This document shows positions 51,827 to 61,652 of a stretch of 61,652 nt of DNA, one piece after another (the first letter of the stretch is position 1; each line of letters starts with the position of its first letter). The translations under genes and the position numbers were made by a program. This DNA is from Pseudomonas thermotolerans DSM 14292 (GTDB lineage Bacteria; Pseudomonadota; Gammaproteobacteria; Pseudomonadales; Pseudomonadaceae): assembly GCF_000364625.1 (NCBI RefSeq), contig NZ_KB822620.1:1-61652 (forward strand). The letters are read 5' to 3'. The notes beneath the pieces are model-generated. The model was not told where the DNA came from, did not search any database, and saw nothing but the letters and a program-made list of their open reading frames with translations.

Positions 51827-53125
51827 TCAGTGCAGCTTCAGACGCGGCTCGGTGCTGCGTCCGATGCGGTCGCCGAGCATCAGCAGCAGGGTACGCAGCG
51901 GGCCGTACAGGGCCATCTGGTGCATGCGGTACAGCGAGACGTAGAACATCCGCGCCAGCCAGCCCTCAAGCTTGACGCTGCCCATCAGGTTGCCCATGAG
52001 ATTGCCCACCGCGCTGAAGCGCGACAGCGAGATCAGCGAGCCGTAGTCGCGGTACTGGTAGTGCGGCAGCGGCCTTCCGGCCAGGCGGTGGCGGAAGCTC
52101 TTCACCAGCAGCGAGGCCTGCTGGTGGGCGGCCTGGGCGCGTGGCGGCACGTTGCGTCCCGGTTCGCCGGGCTGCGGGCAGGCGGCGCAGTCGCCGAAGG
52201 CGAAGATGTCGTCGTCGCGGCTGGTCTGCAGGGTCGGGCGCACCACCAACTGGTCGATGCGATTGCTCTCCAGTCCGTCCAGCTCACGGAGGAAGGCCGG
52301 GGCGCGGATGCCGGCGGCCCAGACCTTGAGGCTGGCCGGGATGATCCGCCCATCCCTGGCGCGCAGGTGCTCGGCGGTGACCTCGCTGACCGCGGTGTTG
52401 GTCAGCACTGTGACCCCCAGCTGCTCCAGGCTGCGGTGTACCGGCTGGCTGATGCGCTCTGGCAGTGCCGGCAGGACTCGCGGGCCGGCCTCGATCAGGG
52501 TGATGCGCATGTTCTCCGGGCGGATGCTGTCCAGGCCGTAGGCGGCCAGCTCGCGGGCCGCGTGGTGCAGTTCGGCGGCCAGCTCCACGCCGGTGGCCCC
52601 GGCGCCGACGATGGCCACGCTGATGCCCTGGTCCTCCGCCTGCCCGGCATGGGCGCGCAGGTAGTGGTTGAGCAGTTGACGGTGGAAGCGCTCGGCCTGG
52701 GCGCGGGTGTCGAGGAACAGGCAGTGTTCGGCGGCGCCCGGAGTGCCGAAGTCGTTGGTGGTGCTGCCCACGGCAATCACCAGGCTGTCGTAGGGCAGTT
52801 CGCGTTCCGGGAGCAACTCGGCGCCGTTGTCGTCGAAGGTCGCGGCCAGGCGGATGCGCTTGCGCGCGCGGTCCAGCCCGATCATCCGGCCCAGCTGGAA
52901 CTCGAAGTGGTTCCACTTGGCCTGGGCCAGGTAGTTGAGCTCGTTCTCCGAGGAGTTCAGCGAGCCGGCCGCCACCTCGTGGAGCAGGGGCTTCCAGATG
53001 TGGGTGAGGTTGGCGTCGACCAACAGGATGCGCGCCTGGCCGCGGCGGCCGAGGCTTCTACCCAGGCGGGTGGCAAGCTCCAGGCCGCCGGCGCCGCCGC
53101 CGACGATCACGATGCGGTGGGTCAT
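51827..53125 (-). CDS. ndh: Type II NADH dehydrogenase
   Basis: 432 residues, the E. coli Ndh size. The first Rossmann motif RIVIVGGGAGGLELATRLG binds FAD, and the second VAIVGAGATGVELAAELHH binds NADH. The segment WKPLLHEVAAGSLNSSENELNYLAQA is diagnostic. The C-terminal amphipathic region GWLARMFYVSLYRMHQMALYG anchors it to the inner face of the membrane. It passes electrons to ubiquinone without pumping protons. The ATG at 53125 follows CGAGA. Confidence 0.94.
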   Translation of the reverse strand: MTHRIVIVGGGAGGLELATRLGRSLGRRGQARILLVDANLTHIWKPLLHEVAAGSLNSSENELNYLAQAKWNHFEFQLGRMIGLDRARKRIRLAATFDDNGAELLPERELPYDSLVIAVGSTTNDFGTPGAAEHCLFLDTRAQAERFHRQLLNHYLRAHAGQAEDQGISVAIVGAGATGVELAAELHHAARELAAYGLDSIRPENMRITLIEAGPRVLPALPERISQPVHRSLEQLGVTVLTNTAVSEVTAEHLRARDGRIIPASLKVWAAGIRAPAFLRELDGLESNRIDQLVVRPTLQTSRDDDIFAFGDCAACPQPGEPGRNVPPRAQAAHQQASLLVKSFRHRLAGRPLPHYQYRDYGSLISLSRFSAVGNLMGNLMGSVKLEGWLARMFYVSLYRMHQMALYGPLRTLLLMLGDRIGRSTEPRLKLH

Positions 53126-53188
53126 GGAAAGGTCTCGCAAGGCTTTGGGAAATTCGGGCGGGCGCCGAACAGGCGAGCGCAAGGCAGC

Positions 53189-53362
53189 TCATAGCACTAG
53201 ACGGCTCAGCAGGCGGCTCAGTAGGCCGAGGCCGATGACCACGGCGAGGACCACGCCCAGCAGCAGCCAGGGGCGGAAGGGCCTGCGTGGCACCTGATGC
53301 TGGGGAGCGCTCAGGTAGCGGTCGACGCGGGCCTGGTCTTCGGGGCTGAGGCGGCTGGCCAT
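53189..53362 (-). CDS. DUF3094-family single-helix protein
   Basis: 57 residues: a soluble head MASRLSPEDQARVDRYLSAPQHQVPRRP and one C-terminal helix, FRPWLLLGVVLAVVIGLGLLSRLLSRLVL. DUF3094 is a small, conserved Pseudomonas family with no known function. GAGGAGCCCCGAC precedes the ATG. Confidence 0.85.
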   Translation of the reverse strand: MASRLSPEDQARVDRYLSAPQHQVPRRPFRPWLLLGVVLAVVIGLGLLSRLLSRLVL

Positions 53363-53441
53363 GTCGGGGCTCCTCGCTGGGGATTGCCGGCATTCTAGGA
53401 TGGCGCGCAAAGGAGCGTCCAATCCTCACTTGGTAGGACTA

Positions 53442-54068
53442 CTAGATGCCTATGCCCAGGTCGAACAGCACGGTGCGGCCGAGGTTGCTGCGCAGGAAGG
53501 GTGGCGCATCGCCGTGGGCGAACAGCACCCGGGCGAAGTTGGGGCCGACCAGGGACAGCGAGCGCCAGCCCTGGCGGAGGTACTCGCTGGGGGGCGGGAA
53601 GCTGCTGTTGAAGTCGGGGGCGACCCTTTTCAGGTTGATGTAGGCGAGCATGTCGAGCTCGCCCAGATCGATGCCGCGCTCCCGATAGTTGTGGGCCTTC
53701 TTGCGCAGGGTGGGGGCCAGCAGTCCCTGCAACTCCGCGGCGGAGATTCGCCTGGGACGGGGTTCGCGGCGGATCAGTTGGCTGAGGGAGAAGGCGTTGC
53801 GACGTCGCTGCAGCTCCTCGCGCCACTCCTCGTTGAGCCGCCGGCCGGCATCGAGAACCAGGAACACCTCGAAGCTCGCCTCGCGGAACAGCACGTCCGG
53901 CGGTTCTTGGCCGGGCCCGAACTCGTCCGTGCCGTAGTCGATGTTCAGGGCGTCGAGCAGGCGCTGGCAGACCCAGCGCTCACGTTCCCACTTGCGGGCA
54001 TTGGACAGCATCAGATTGGCCTGCTCGGCCTGGAAGGTCAGCAGGCGCAGGTAGTCCGACTCGTTCAT
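53442..54068 (-). CDS. DUF1780-family protein
   Basis: 208 residues, MNESDYLRLLTFQAEQANLMLSNARKWERERWVCQRLLDALNIDYGTDEF, then VLFREASFEVFLVLDAGRRLNEEWREELQRRRNA. It is the DUF1780 family, possibly related to endonucleases; the fold has an acidic and Lys-containing central part. The function is unknown. It is soluble and conserved in Pseudomonas. Confidence 0.85.
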   Translation of the reverse strand: MNESDYLRLLTFQAEQANLMLSNARKWERERWVCQRLLDALNIDYGTDEFGPGQEPPDVLFREASFEVFLVLDAGRRLNEEWREELQRRRNAFSLSQLIRREPRPRRISAAELQGLLAPTLRKKAHNYRERGIDLGELDMLAYINLKRVAPDFNSSFPPPSEYLRQGWRSLSLVGPNFARVLFAHGDAPPFLRSNLGRTVLFDLGIGI

Positions 54069-54312
54069 GATCGACAAGTTTAGGGCCTGATGCGAAAGGA
54101 GCCCATCTGCTTCCGGCAATGAAAAGCGCCGCGCTGCGCTGGGATAGGGGAAAAGCGCAAGCGTGCCTATCGAATATTTGGCAAAGCGCCCTCAATTGTG
54201 CCGAAAACCCTGGAAGTGCCGAATGGGGCGAGTGCAAGCCGGAGGAGCCGATTGGGGGCCGATGGATGGTCCGTCGGTGTAGACTGACCGCCACCTGCGC
54301 TGAGGCTTGTTC

Positions 54313-54738
54313 ATGACATCGATCCGACCCATCCGGCCCGAAGATCATTCCGCCCTGCTGGCGCTCTGGCAGCGCACGCCGGGGATCCAGCTGCGCGACG
54401 AGGACGGCTATGCGCCGTTCTGCGCCTACCTCGAGCGGAATCCCGGCCTGAGCTTGCTCTGCGAGCGCGACGGACAGATTCTCGGCTGCCTGCTGGTCGG
54501 GCACGACGGCCGCCGGGGCTATCTGCAGCACCTGGTGGTGGACGCACCCCATCGCGGCCAGGGGCTGGCGCGGGCCATGCTGGATGAGGCGCTGGCCCGC
54601 CTGGCCGAGCTGGGCATTCGCAAGTCCCACGTGTTCGTCCTGAGCGACGCGCCCGAGGCGCTGGCCTTCTGGGAGGCCCAGCGGGGCTGGGGGAAACGCA
54701 CCGACATCCAGGTGTATTCGACCGGGAGCGCCGGATGA
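54313..54738 (+). CDS. GNAT-family N-acetyltransferase
   Basis: 141 residues. The acetyl-CoA signature is [29 protein letters not shown] (R-x-x-G-x-A like), with the beta-strand [17 protein letters not shown] before it. The substrate is unknown. It overlaps the following membrane gene by 4 nt, so it is coupled. ATG 54313 has GAGGC upstream. Confidence 0.9.
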   Translation: MTSIRPIRPEDHSALLALWQRTPGIQLRDEDGYAPFCAYLERNPGLSLLCERDGQILGCLLVGHDGRRGYLQHLVVDAPHRGQGLARAMLDEALARLAELGIRKSHVFVLSDAPEALAFWEAQRGWGKRTDIQVYSTGSAG

Positions 54739-55424
54739 TCGCCGCCGAACTGCTGTCCACCGAGAGCATGACGCTTGGCTGGTGCCTGTATCTGCCGGCG
54801 CTGCTCTGGGCGGTGTGCCGCGCCCCCTGGGTCGAGCTGTTCAGTGACAGCCGGCGCCAGCATCTGCTGTTCGGCACCATCTTCGCGCTGTTCCTGCTGT
54901 GGCTGGTGCGCCGCGACTTCGCCTCGGGGTTGTCCTATCACTTCATCGGCATGACGGCAGTGACCCTGCTGCTCGACTGGCCGCTGGCGCTGCTCGGCGG
55001 CCTGGTGGCGCAGCTGGGCCTGGTGCTGCTTGGGCGGCAGGACTGCGCTGCGCTGGGGGTGAACGGCGTGCTGCTGGTTCTGGTGCCGGTGCTGCTCGCC
55101 GAAGGCTTCGCCAAGCTGGTGGAGCACTATCAGCCGCGCAACCTGTTCGTCTACATCTTCTGCTGCGGCTTCTTCCCGGCCGCGCTGACCGCCCTGGTGT
55201 GCCTGCTGCTGGGCATGGGCGTGCTGTGGATCGGTGGGCTGTTCGAGATGCCGCCCTGGCTCGACGAGTTCGCCGGCTACCTGTGGATGGTGATGTTCCC
55301 CGAGGCGTTCATCAACGGCACGGTGATCAGCGCTCTGGTGGTGTTCCAGCCGGAGTGGCTGGAAACCTTCAATCGCACCCGTTACCTGCAGGCGCCCTGG
55401 AAGGAGGATGACGAGCGCCGTTAG
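54735..55424 (+). CDS. Energy-coupling-factor permease-like (CbiM-related) membrane protein
   Basis: 229 residues with about six helices, including [34 protein letters not shown] and [24 protein letters not shown]. This matches the small ECF/CbiM-like permease group recalled beside pilD in P. aeruginosa. Its substrate and whether it joins an ATPase are unknown. ATGA overlap with the GNAT gene. Confidence 0.8.
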   Translation: MIAAELLSTESMTLGWCLYLPALLWAVCRAPWVELFSDSRRQHLLFGTIFALFLLWLVRRDFASGLSYHFIGMTAVTLLLDWPLALLGGLVAQLGLVLLGRQDCAALGVNGVLLVLVPVLLAEGFAKLVEHYQPRNLFVYIFCCGFFPAALTALVCLLLGMGVLWIGGLFEMPPWLDEFAGYLWMVMFPEAFINGTVISALVVFQPEWLETFNRTRYLQAPWKEDDERR

Positions 55425-55493
55425 GGGCGGACCATCCTGCTCCTCGGCCTCTTGCCCCTCCCTGGGGCAGGGCGAGGGTGGCGTGAGGGCGTA

Positions 55494-55694
55494 TCAGTGC
55501 TGCCGTGGCGGCAGGCTCTCCGAGAACAGATCGTCCTCCTGGGGATCGCCGGGAATCGCATGCTCCTCGGCCGCCCAGGCGCCGAGGTCGATCAGCTTGC
55601 AGCGTTCCGAGCAGAACGGCCGATTGGGGCTCTGCGGGCCCCATTCGACGGGGGCCCCGCAGGTCGGGCACTTGACGATGGTGGGTTGGCTCAT
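55494..55694 (-). CDS. yacG: DNA gyrase inhibitor YacG
   Basis: 66 residues with the zinc site Cys9, Cys12, Cys28 and Cys32 ([11 protein letters not shown] then [16 protein letters not shown]). YacG binds zinc and inhibits DNA gyrase. It overlaps coaE by 4 nt at its start, the usual pairing. Confidence 0.95.
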   Translation of the reverse strand: MSQPTIVKCPTCGAPVEWGPQSPNRPFCSERCKLIDLGAWAAEEHAIPGDPQEDDLFSESLPPRQH

Positions 55695-56305
55695 GATTCC
55701 CGGCCTCCACGCAGGGTCAGATAGAAACGGTGCAGACGCTCGACTTCGCTCTTCAGCCAGCCGAGGTCGCGGTCGTTGACCAGTATGTCATGGGCATGGC
55801 GCAGACGCTCCTCCCGGCTGGCCTGGGCCTTGAGAATGGCTTCGACCTGCTCGGGCGAGCTGCTGTCGCGCTGCACGGTACGTTGGATCTGCAAGGCTTC
55901 CGGGGCGTCTACCACCAGCACGCGTTGGGTGGTGCGATGCTGTCCGGACTCGATCAGCAGCGGCGACACCAGAATGGCGTAGGGCGATTCGGCTTGGGCC
56001 AGATAGTCGCTGATCTCCTGGCGGATCAGGGGGTGCAGCAGGGCTTCCAGCCAGCGTCGCTCGCTTTCGTCGCGGAAGATGCGCTCCCTCAGGGCAGGGC
56101 GGTTCAGGGTGCCGTCGGGCAGTAGGACGCCTTCGCCGAAGTGCTCGACTATCTTGCCCAGGGCCGGGCGTCCTGGCTCCACGACCCAGCGGGCGGCCTG
56201 ATCGGCATCCACGGTATGCACGCCGAGGTCGATGAAGTGCCGGGCGACGGCGCTCTTGCCGCTGCCGATGCCGCCGGTAAGGCCGAGGATCCAGGGTTTG
56301 GTCAC
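55691..56305 (-). CDS. coaE: Dephospho-CoA kinase
   Basis: 204 residues. The P-loop [20 protein letters not shown] opens the protein, followed by [18 protein letters not shown] and the CoA-binding [14 protein letters not shown]. It phosphorylates dephospho-CoA at the 3' hydroxyl, the last step of CoA synthesis. The GTG at 56305 is preferred to the ATG at 56341 because AGGAG lies just before it and because relatives start close to TKPWILG. Confidence 0.95.
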   Translation of the reverse strand: MTKPWILGLTGGIGSGKSAVARHFIDLGVHTVDADQAARWVVEPGRPALGKIVEHFGEGVLLPDGTLNRPALRERIFRDESERRWLEALLHPLIRQEISDYLAQAESPYAILVSPLLIESGQHRTTQRVLVVDAPEALQIQRTVQRDSSSPEQVEAILKAQASREERLRHAHDILVNDRDLGWLKSEVERLHRFYLTLRGGRES

Positions 56306-56392
56306 TGCGTCGTGGCTCCTGCCATTGTTTGTGGGCGGCAATTATAAAGGAGCCGTCCAGGAGAAAGAGCGCAGCGGAGTTGGATCAGGGGC

Positions 56393-57265
56393 TTACCTGA
56401 ACCCGGCAAACTGCAGATAGGTGTCGGTAATCCAGTCACCCCAGAGCAGGGTGATCCAGCCGGCGATCGCCAGATAAGGGCCGAAGGGCATGGGCGTGCT
56501 GGTTTCGGCGTTGCGCAGGCGCAGCAGGATCATCCCCAGCACGGCGCCGACCACCGAGGACAGCAGGATGGTCAGTGGCAAGACCTGCCAGCCGCCCCAG
56601 GCACCGAGCATGGCCAGCAGCTTGAAGTCGCCGTAGCCCATGCCTTCCTTGCCGGTGATCAGCTTGAACAACCAGTACACCGACCACAGGCTCAGATAGC
56701 CTGCCACCGCCCCCCAGAGTGCGTCGCCCAGGCTGGTGAACAGGCCGAAGTAATTGACGATCAGGCCGAGCCAGAGCAACGGCAGCACCAGTACGTCGGG
56801 CAGCAGCTGGTGATCGACATCGATCAGGCTCATGGCCAGCAGGCCCCAGGTCAGCATCAGGAAGCCACCGGTCTGCCAACTGAACCCGAAATGCCAGGCG
56901 ACATAGGCCGACAGCAGTCCGCAGGCCAGTTCCACCAGCGGATAACGCAGGCCGATGGGCTGCTTGCAGGCCGAGCACTTGCCGCGCAGGAGCAGATAGC
57001 TCAGCAGCGGAATGTTCTCCCAAGGCCTGATCTCGTGGCTGCAATGCGGGCAGCGGGAGTTCGGCAGCACCAGGTTGAAAGTCTCGCCGACCGGCTCGGC
57101 GGGTAGCTCCAGGACTTCCCTGGCCTGCGCCCGCCAGTCGCGGAACATCATCTTCGGCAGGCGATACACCAGCACGTTGAGGAAGCTGCCGACCAGCAGG
57201 CCCAGCAGCAGTGCACAGAAAACAAAGGCCAGCACGTGGCTGGCCAGGAAGTCGATTACGAACAT
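56393..57265 (-). CDS. pilD: Prepilin peptidase/N-methyltransferase
   Basis: 290 residues. The cytoplasmic Cys pairs CPHC and CSAC frame a GRIWENIPLLSYL-like loop, and the catalytic Asp residues lie in SLIDVDHQLLPD and GMGYGDFKLLA (GxGD-type). PilD cuts and methylates type IV pilins and type II pseudopilins. It lies 3 bp after pilC. Confidence 0.96.
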   Translation of the reverse strand: MFVIDFLASHVLAFVFCALLLGLLVGSFLNVLVYRLPKMMFRDWRAQAREVLELPAEPVGETFNLVLPNSRCPHCSHEIRPWENIPLLSYLLLRGKCSACKQPIGLRYPLVELACGLLSAYVAWHFGFSWQTGGFLMLTWGLLAMSLIDVDHQLLPDVLVLPLLWLGLIVNYFGLFTSLGDALWGAVAGYLSLWSVYWLFKLITGKEGMGYGDFKLLAMLGAWGGWQVLPLTILLSSVVGAVLGMILLRLRNAETSTPMPFGPYLAIAGWITLLWGDWITDTYLQFAGFR

Positions 57266-57267
57266 CT

Positions 57268-58485
57268 TTAGACGACGGAGCCCAGTTGGAAGATCGGCAG
57301 GTACATGGCGATGATCAGGCCACCGATCAGTACGCCCAGAACGGCCATGATCATCGGCTCCATCAGGCTGGTCAGACCGTCCACCTTGTTGTCGACCTCT
57401 TCCTCGTAGAAGCTGGCCACCTTGCCGAGCATATCGTCCAGCGCACCGGACTCTTCACCGATGGCGGTCATCTGCACGGCCATGGAAGGGAATATTCCAG
57501 TCGTACGCATGGAGAAGTTGAGCTGCATGCCGGTGGAAACGTCGGACTTGATCTTGTTGGTGGCATTGCGGAACACCACGTTGCCGGTGGCACCCGCTAC
57601 AGAGTCCAGAGCATCGACCAGTGGCACACCAGCGGCGAAGGTGGTGGACAAGGTGCGGGCAAAGCGGGCGACTGCCGACTTGAAGAGAATGTCGCCGATG
57701 ATGGGCAGCCTGAGAACACTACGATCAACCCAGTCGCGGAATTTCTCGGAGCGTTTATGGGCTTCCTTGAGGAGGAAGGCTGTACCGAACATCAGCAGTA
57801 GAACGATGAACCACCATTCCTGAAGCAGTTCGGAAAGGCCGATCACCATCATGGTAAAAGCCGGCAGTTCGGCGCCGAAGCTAGCGAATACCTCCTGGAA
57901 TTGCGGCACCACCTTGATCAGCAGGATCGCCGAAACGACGATGGCAACCACGATAACCGCGACGGGGTAGACCATCGCCTTCTTGACCTTTGCCTTCAGC
58001 GATTCGGTCTTTTCCTTGTAGGTGGCGATGCGATCCAGCAAAGTTTCCAGGGCGCCGGACTGCTCGCCCGACTCCACCAGGTTGCAGTAGAGGTCGTCGA
58101 AGTACTGGGGCTTCTTGCGCAGGGATGCCGCCAGGCTGTTGCCTGCCGCCACTTCCTGCTTCACCTCGTCCACCAACTTGCGCATGTTGGGGTTGTCGAA
58201 GCCTTCGGCGATGATGTCGAAGCTCTGCAGCAGCGGCACGCCGGCCTTCATCATGGTCGCCATTTGCCGGGTGAACAGGGCAATGTCAACCGGCTTGATC
58301 TTCTTGCCGGCGCTGAGTAGCGAAGTGGACTTCTTGCGAACCTTGGTCGGGTTGATGCCCTGCTTGCGCAGCTGGGCCTTGACCAGCGCCGGGTTCTGTC
58401 CGCTCAGTTCTCCCTTGACGCGGACGCCCTTGCGGTCTGTGCCCTCCCAGGCAAACACGCTGGTTTTCAGTGCTTTCTCAGCCAT
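57268..58485 (-). CDS. pilC: Type IV pilus inner-membrane platform protein
   Basis: 405 residues. Two GspF/PilC domains, with TRQMATMMKAGVPLLQSFDIIAEG and RTLSTTFAAGVPLVDALDSVAGATGN as the duplicated motif, and three membrane helices. PilC links the ATPases PilB/PilT to pilus assembly. It follows pilB by 73 bp. Confidence 0.96.
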   Translation of the reverse strand: MAEKALKTSVFAWEGTDRKGVRVKGELSGQNPALVKAQLRKQGINPTKVRKKSTSLLSAGKKIKPVDIALFTRQMATMMKAGVPLLQSFDIIAEGFDNPNMRKLVDEVKQEVAAGNSLAASLRKKPQYFDDLYCNLVESGEQSGALETLLDRIATYKEKTESLKAKVKKAMVYPVAVIVVAIVVSAILLIKVVPQFQEVFASFGAELPAFTMMVIGLSELLQEWWFIVLLLMFGTAFLLKEAHKRSEKFRDWVDRSVLRLPIIGDILFKSAVARFARTLSTTFAAGVPLVDALDSVAGATGNVVFRNATNKIKSDVSTGMQLNFSMRTTGIFPSMAVQMTAIGEESGALDDMLGKVASFYEEEVDNKVDGLTSLMEPMIMAVLGVLIGGLIIAMYLPIFQLGSVV

Positions 58486-58558
58486 CTCTTAGCCCTAGCG
58501 ATAGCGCCTGTTCAGTGGTGGCAGACAGGCTGTTCTTGATTTTCGGTGGTCAGGCAAG

Positions 58559-60262
<1,704 letters not shown>

Positions 60263-60425
60263 CTCGCGCTCCACGAACAATGCCCCGCCTTATAACGTAG
60301 TTGCCCATGGGGTGCCAAACCTGGCTATTGAGGGTGACGAAAATTGGCAGTTAGTGCCGGTGTGAGATTTCGCAGGACGGGTGGCGGAGAGGGGAAATGA
60401 GCCGAGGGCGCGGGGCCTGATGGGC

Positions 60426-60441
60426 TGGCACGACTTCTGCT
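60426..60441 (+). promoter_or_regulatory. Sigma-54 promoter of pilA
   Basis: TGGCACGACTTCTGCT matches TGGCAC-N5-TTGCW except for C in place of the first T of TTGC. GG and GC are 10 bp apart, as required. pilA in Pseudomonas is driven by sigma-54 with PilR. Confidence 0.88.
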
Positions 60442-60488
60442 TGATGGTAGCCAGGTCGCAGGACCTGACCTCAATTTAGGAGAGAAAA

Positions 60489-60911
60489 ATGAAAGCTCAA
60501 ATGCAAAAGGGTTTCACCCTGATCGAGCTGATGATCGTCGTGGCGATCATCGGTATTCTGGCCGCCGTTGCGCTTCCGGCATATCAGGACTACACCGTGC
60601 GCTCCAACGCTGCTGCGGCGCTGGCTGAAATCACCCCCGGTAAGGTCGGTTTCGAGCAGGCGCTGAGCGAAGGTAAAACCCCTTCGGTCACTCCCACTGA
60701 TCCTGGTTTCATCGGTATTGCTTCTCCGACTGCCTACTGCAGCAAGGTCGATCTGGCCACCACCGCTCCGTATAAAATTGAATGCACTACCCAAGGTGGT
60801 AACGCCGACAAGTTCAACGGCAAAACCCTCACCCTTACTCGCACCGCTGATGGCGTTTGGACCTGCACCACCACCCTGGAGGCCAAGTACAAGCCGGGCA
60901 AGTGCTCCTAA
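60489..60911 (+). CDS. pilA: Type IV major pilin
   Basis: 140 residues. The class III leader MKAQMQKG is cut before Phe9, giving [24 protein letters not shown] with Glu5. Four cysteines at 84, 99, 126 and 139 would give two disulfides, one being the D-loop. The protein ends at Ser140 right after Cys139, resembling group I pilins that TfpO glycosylates on a C-terminal Ser. A terminator follows before the tfpO-like gene. Confidence 0.95.
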   Translation: MKAQMQKGFTLIELMIVVAIIGILAAVALPAYQDYTVRSNAAAALAEITPGKVGFEQALSEGKTPSVTPTDPGFIGIASPTAYCSKVDLATTAPYKIECTTQGGNADKFNGKTLTLTRTADGVWTCTTTLEAKYKPGKCS

Positions 60912-60930
60912 GATCATTTCTTGGGTGAAT

Positions 60931-60957
60931 AAAGGGGTGGCCTAGGCCACCCCTTTT
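60931..60957 (+). terminator. Terminator between pilA and the tfpO-like gene
   Basis: AAAGGGGTGGCC (60931-60942) pairs with GGCCACCCCTTT (60945-60956) around TA, followed by T residues. It would allow more pilA than tfpO message. Confidence 0.9.
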
Positions 60958-60989
60958 TGTTGGGTCTGGTTCATGCCCGGAAGGCGAAG

Positions 60990-61418
60990 ATGGAATTTAC
61001 TAGCTTTGGCAAGGCCATTTTCTGGCTGGCGTTGTTTTTCTTTGCCAGCACGGCTTTGGTCTACTGGCCATTCAACAGCTGGCTGGAGCAGCAGCGGGTT
61101 GGCGAGCTGGTGTTGGGTGCCGTTGGGCTGGCTTTTCTGGTGGGTGCCCGGCAGCTGCATATCGGTTCTGTGAGCAAGGGATTGCTGCTAATGGCAGTGC
61201 TGCTCGGGCTGATATCCAGTCTGCAGGCGGCATACCCCTTATGGGCGTTGCACGAGTGGAGCAAGACAGTAGGCCTGATAGCTGTTGTTCTGTGCTGCTC
61301 GATGCTTTTTGAAAAAAGGGGTTTTGTTGGTGCCCTTCTTGTAACTATCGGAGTCGTGACCACCGTTCTGGCTGTTCAGTTTCTGCTTTTCTATCTGGCA
61401 GCTCTAGGGAAACTCTGA
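60990..61418 (+). pseudogene. Pilin O-oligosaccharyltransferase (TfpO-like), 5' part, IS-interrupted
   Basis: The frame encodes about 139 native residues before the IS5-family left end at 61409, then three IS-derived codons and a stop. The sequence has about five hydrophobic helices and the motif ALVYWPFNSWLEQQRVGELVLGAVGLAFL, resembling the start of TfpO/PilO, an O-antigen-ligase-like (WzyC) glycosyltransferase of about 460 residues that sits after pilA in group I pilin strains. The catalytic large loop is absent, so this copy is inactive unless the rest is restored. Confidence 0.65.
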
Positions 61419-61652
61419 AAAAGACTTCCTGATTTGGCAAAATCCGCCGACTTCACCCGCAGAGCTTTCCGATGAAGCAGATGACCTTCGCCGACGCCGA
61501 GTACGCCGGCAAGCGCAAGCAGACCCGCAAGGAACTGTTCCTGATCGAAATGGAACAGGTGGTGCCGTGGCAGGGCCTGATCGCCCTGATCGAGCCGCAC
61601 TACCCGAAGGGTGAAGGCGGTCGTCCCGCCTATCCGCTGATGGCGATGCTGC
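61409..61652 (+). mobile_element. IS5-family insertion sequence, left end
   Basis: The left terminal repeat appears to start at GGAAACTCTGAAAAAGACT (61409) directly after a CTAG (61405-61408), the target preference of IS5-type elements. The transposase ATG follows at 61472. The right end lies outside the window. Confidence 0.8.
61472..61652 (+). CDS. IS5-family transposase, N-terminal part
   Basis: Sixty codons are present, starting MKQMTFADAEYAGKRKQT and including the DUF772-type region GGRPAYPLMAML. This is the typical start of IS5-group (IS1384/IS1246-like) DDE transposases, about 310-330 residues in full. It runs off the right edge, so catalytic residues cannot be checked. Confidence 0.92.
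   Translation, partial: MKQMTFADAEYAGKRKQTRKELFLIEMEQVVPWQGLIALIEPHYPKGEGGRPAYPLMAML

Overview
The window is GC-rich DNA from a member of the genus Pseudomonas, close to but not identical with P. aeruginosa. From remembered genome maps (not searched), several gene orders match that species: mpl-ubiX; fprB/mscL/radA/mapZ/cstA/ybdD/yjiA; bamD/rluD/pgeF/clpB; and ndh through pilD-pilC-pilB-pilA. Genes are tightly packed on both strands and the content is mostly chromosomal core. It contains three tRNA genes, no rRNA, no CRISPR array and one insertion sequence that runs off the right end.

Layout. 1-6.2 kb: 5' end of an aldehyde dehydrogenase, mpl (murein recycling), ubiX, a small lipoprotein and a three-gene TRAP transporter with a Tat-type binding protein. 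6.2-12.1 kb: small conserved proteins, a MORN-repeat/C13-peptidase lipoprotein, a MaoC protein, an LrgA/LrgB pair, a LON-domain protein and a TetR regulator. 12.2-16.7 kb: Bcr/CflA exporter, MDR oxidoreductase divergent from a LysR regulator, and a DUF2946/PCu(A)C copper pair. 16.7-24.8 kb: BaiN-like flavoprotein, class II histone deacetylase-like protein, a GNAT remnant overlapping a two-domain SagB-type nitroreductase, tesB, a HAD phosphatase, a YpfJ-type metallopeptidase, DUF411 and DUF4345 proteins. 24.9-32.2 kb: trmA with a purine permease, a DJ-1 protein, an EntS-like MFS protein and the cyanide-insensitive oxidase cioAB with a 45-residue third subunit.

32.2-42.6 kb: rlmG carrying a 138-bp in-frame palindromic insertion, fprB, mscL, two small YdcH-like proteins, radA, mapZ, a DUF3015 protein, cstA-ybdD and a CobW GTPase, plus two paralogous, otherwise unannotated proteins of 43-44 residues. 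42.8-51.8 kb: bamD, rluD-pgeF, clpB behind a sigma-32-type promoter, a PilZ protein with a DUF1631 protein, and tRNA-Asn/Pro/Lys. 51.8-61.6 kb: ndh, small conserved genes, yacG-coaE and the type IV pilus block pilD-pilC-pilB divergent from pilA. A pilin oligosaccharyltransferase (tfpO-like) gene follows pilA and is cut by an IS5-family element at the window's end.

Regulatory reading. Three FNR/ANR-type boxes precede cioA (29.48 kb), a small YdcH-like gene (35.23 kb) and a 43-residue gene (37.00 kb). In each case the box centre lies 41.5 bp from the start site implied by a possible -10 element, the class II activator geometry. An AAN-repeat Hfq/Crc-type motif sits on the cstA start. The most unusual features are the in-frame palindromic element in rlmG, the paralogous small-protein pair, the IS-interrupted pilin glycosylation gene, and the MORN/C13 lipoprotein.
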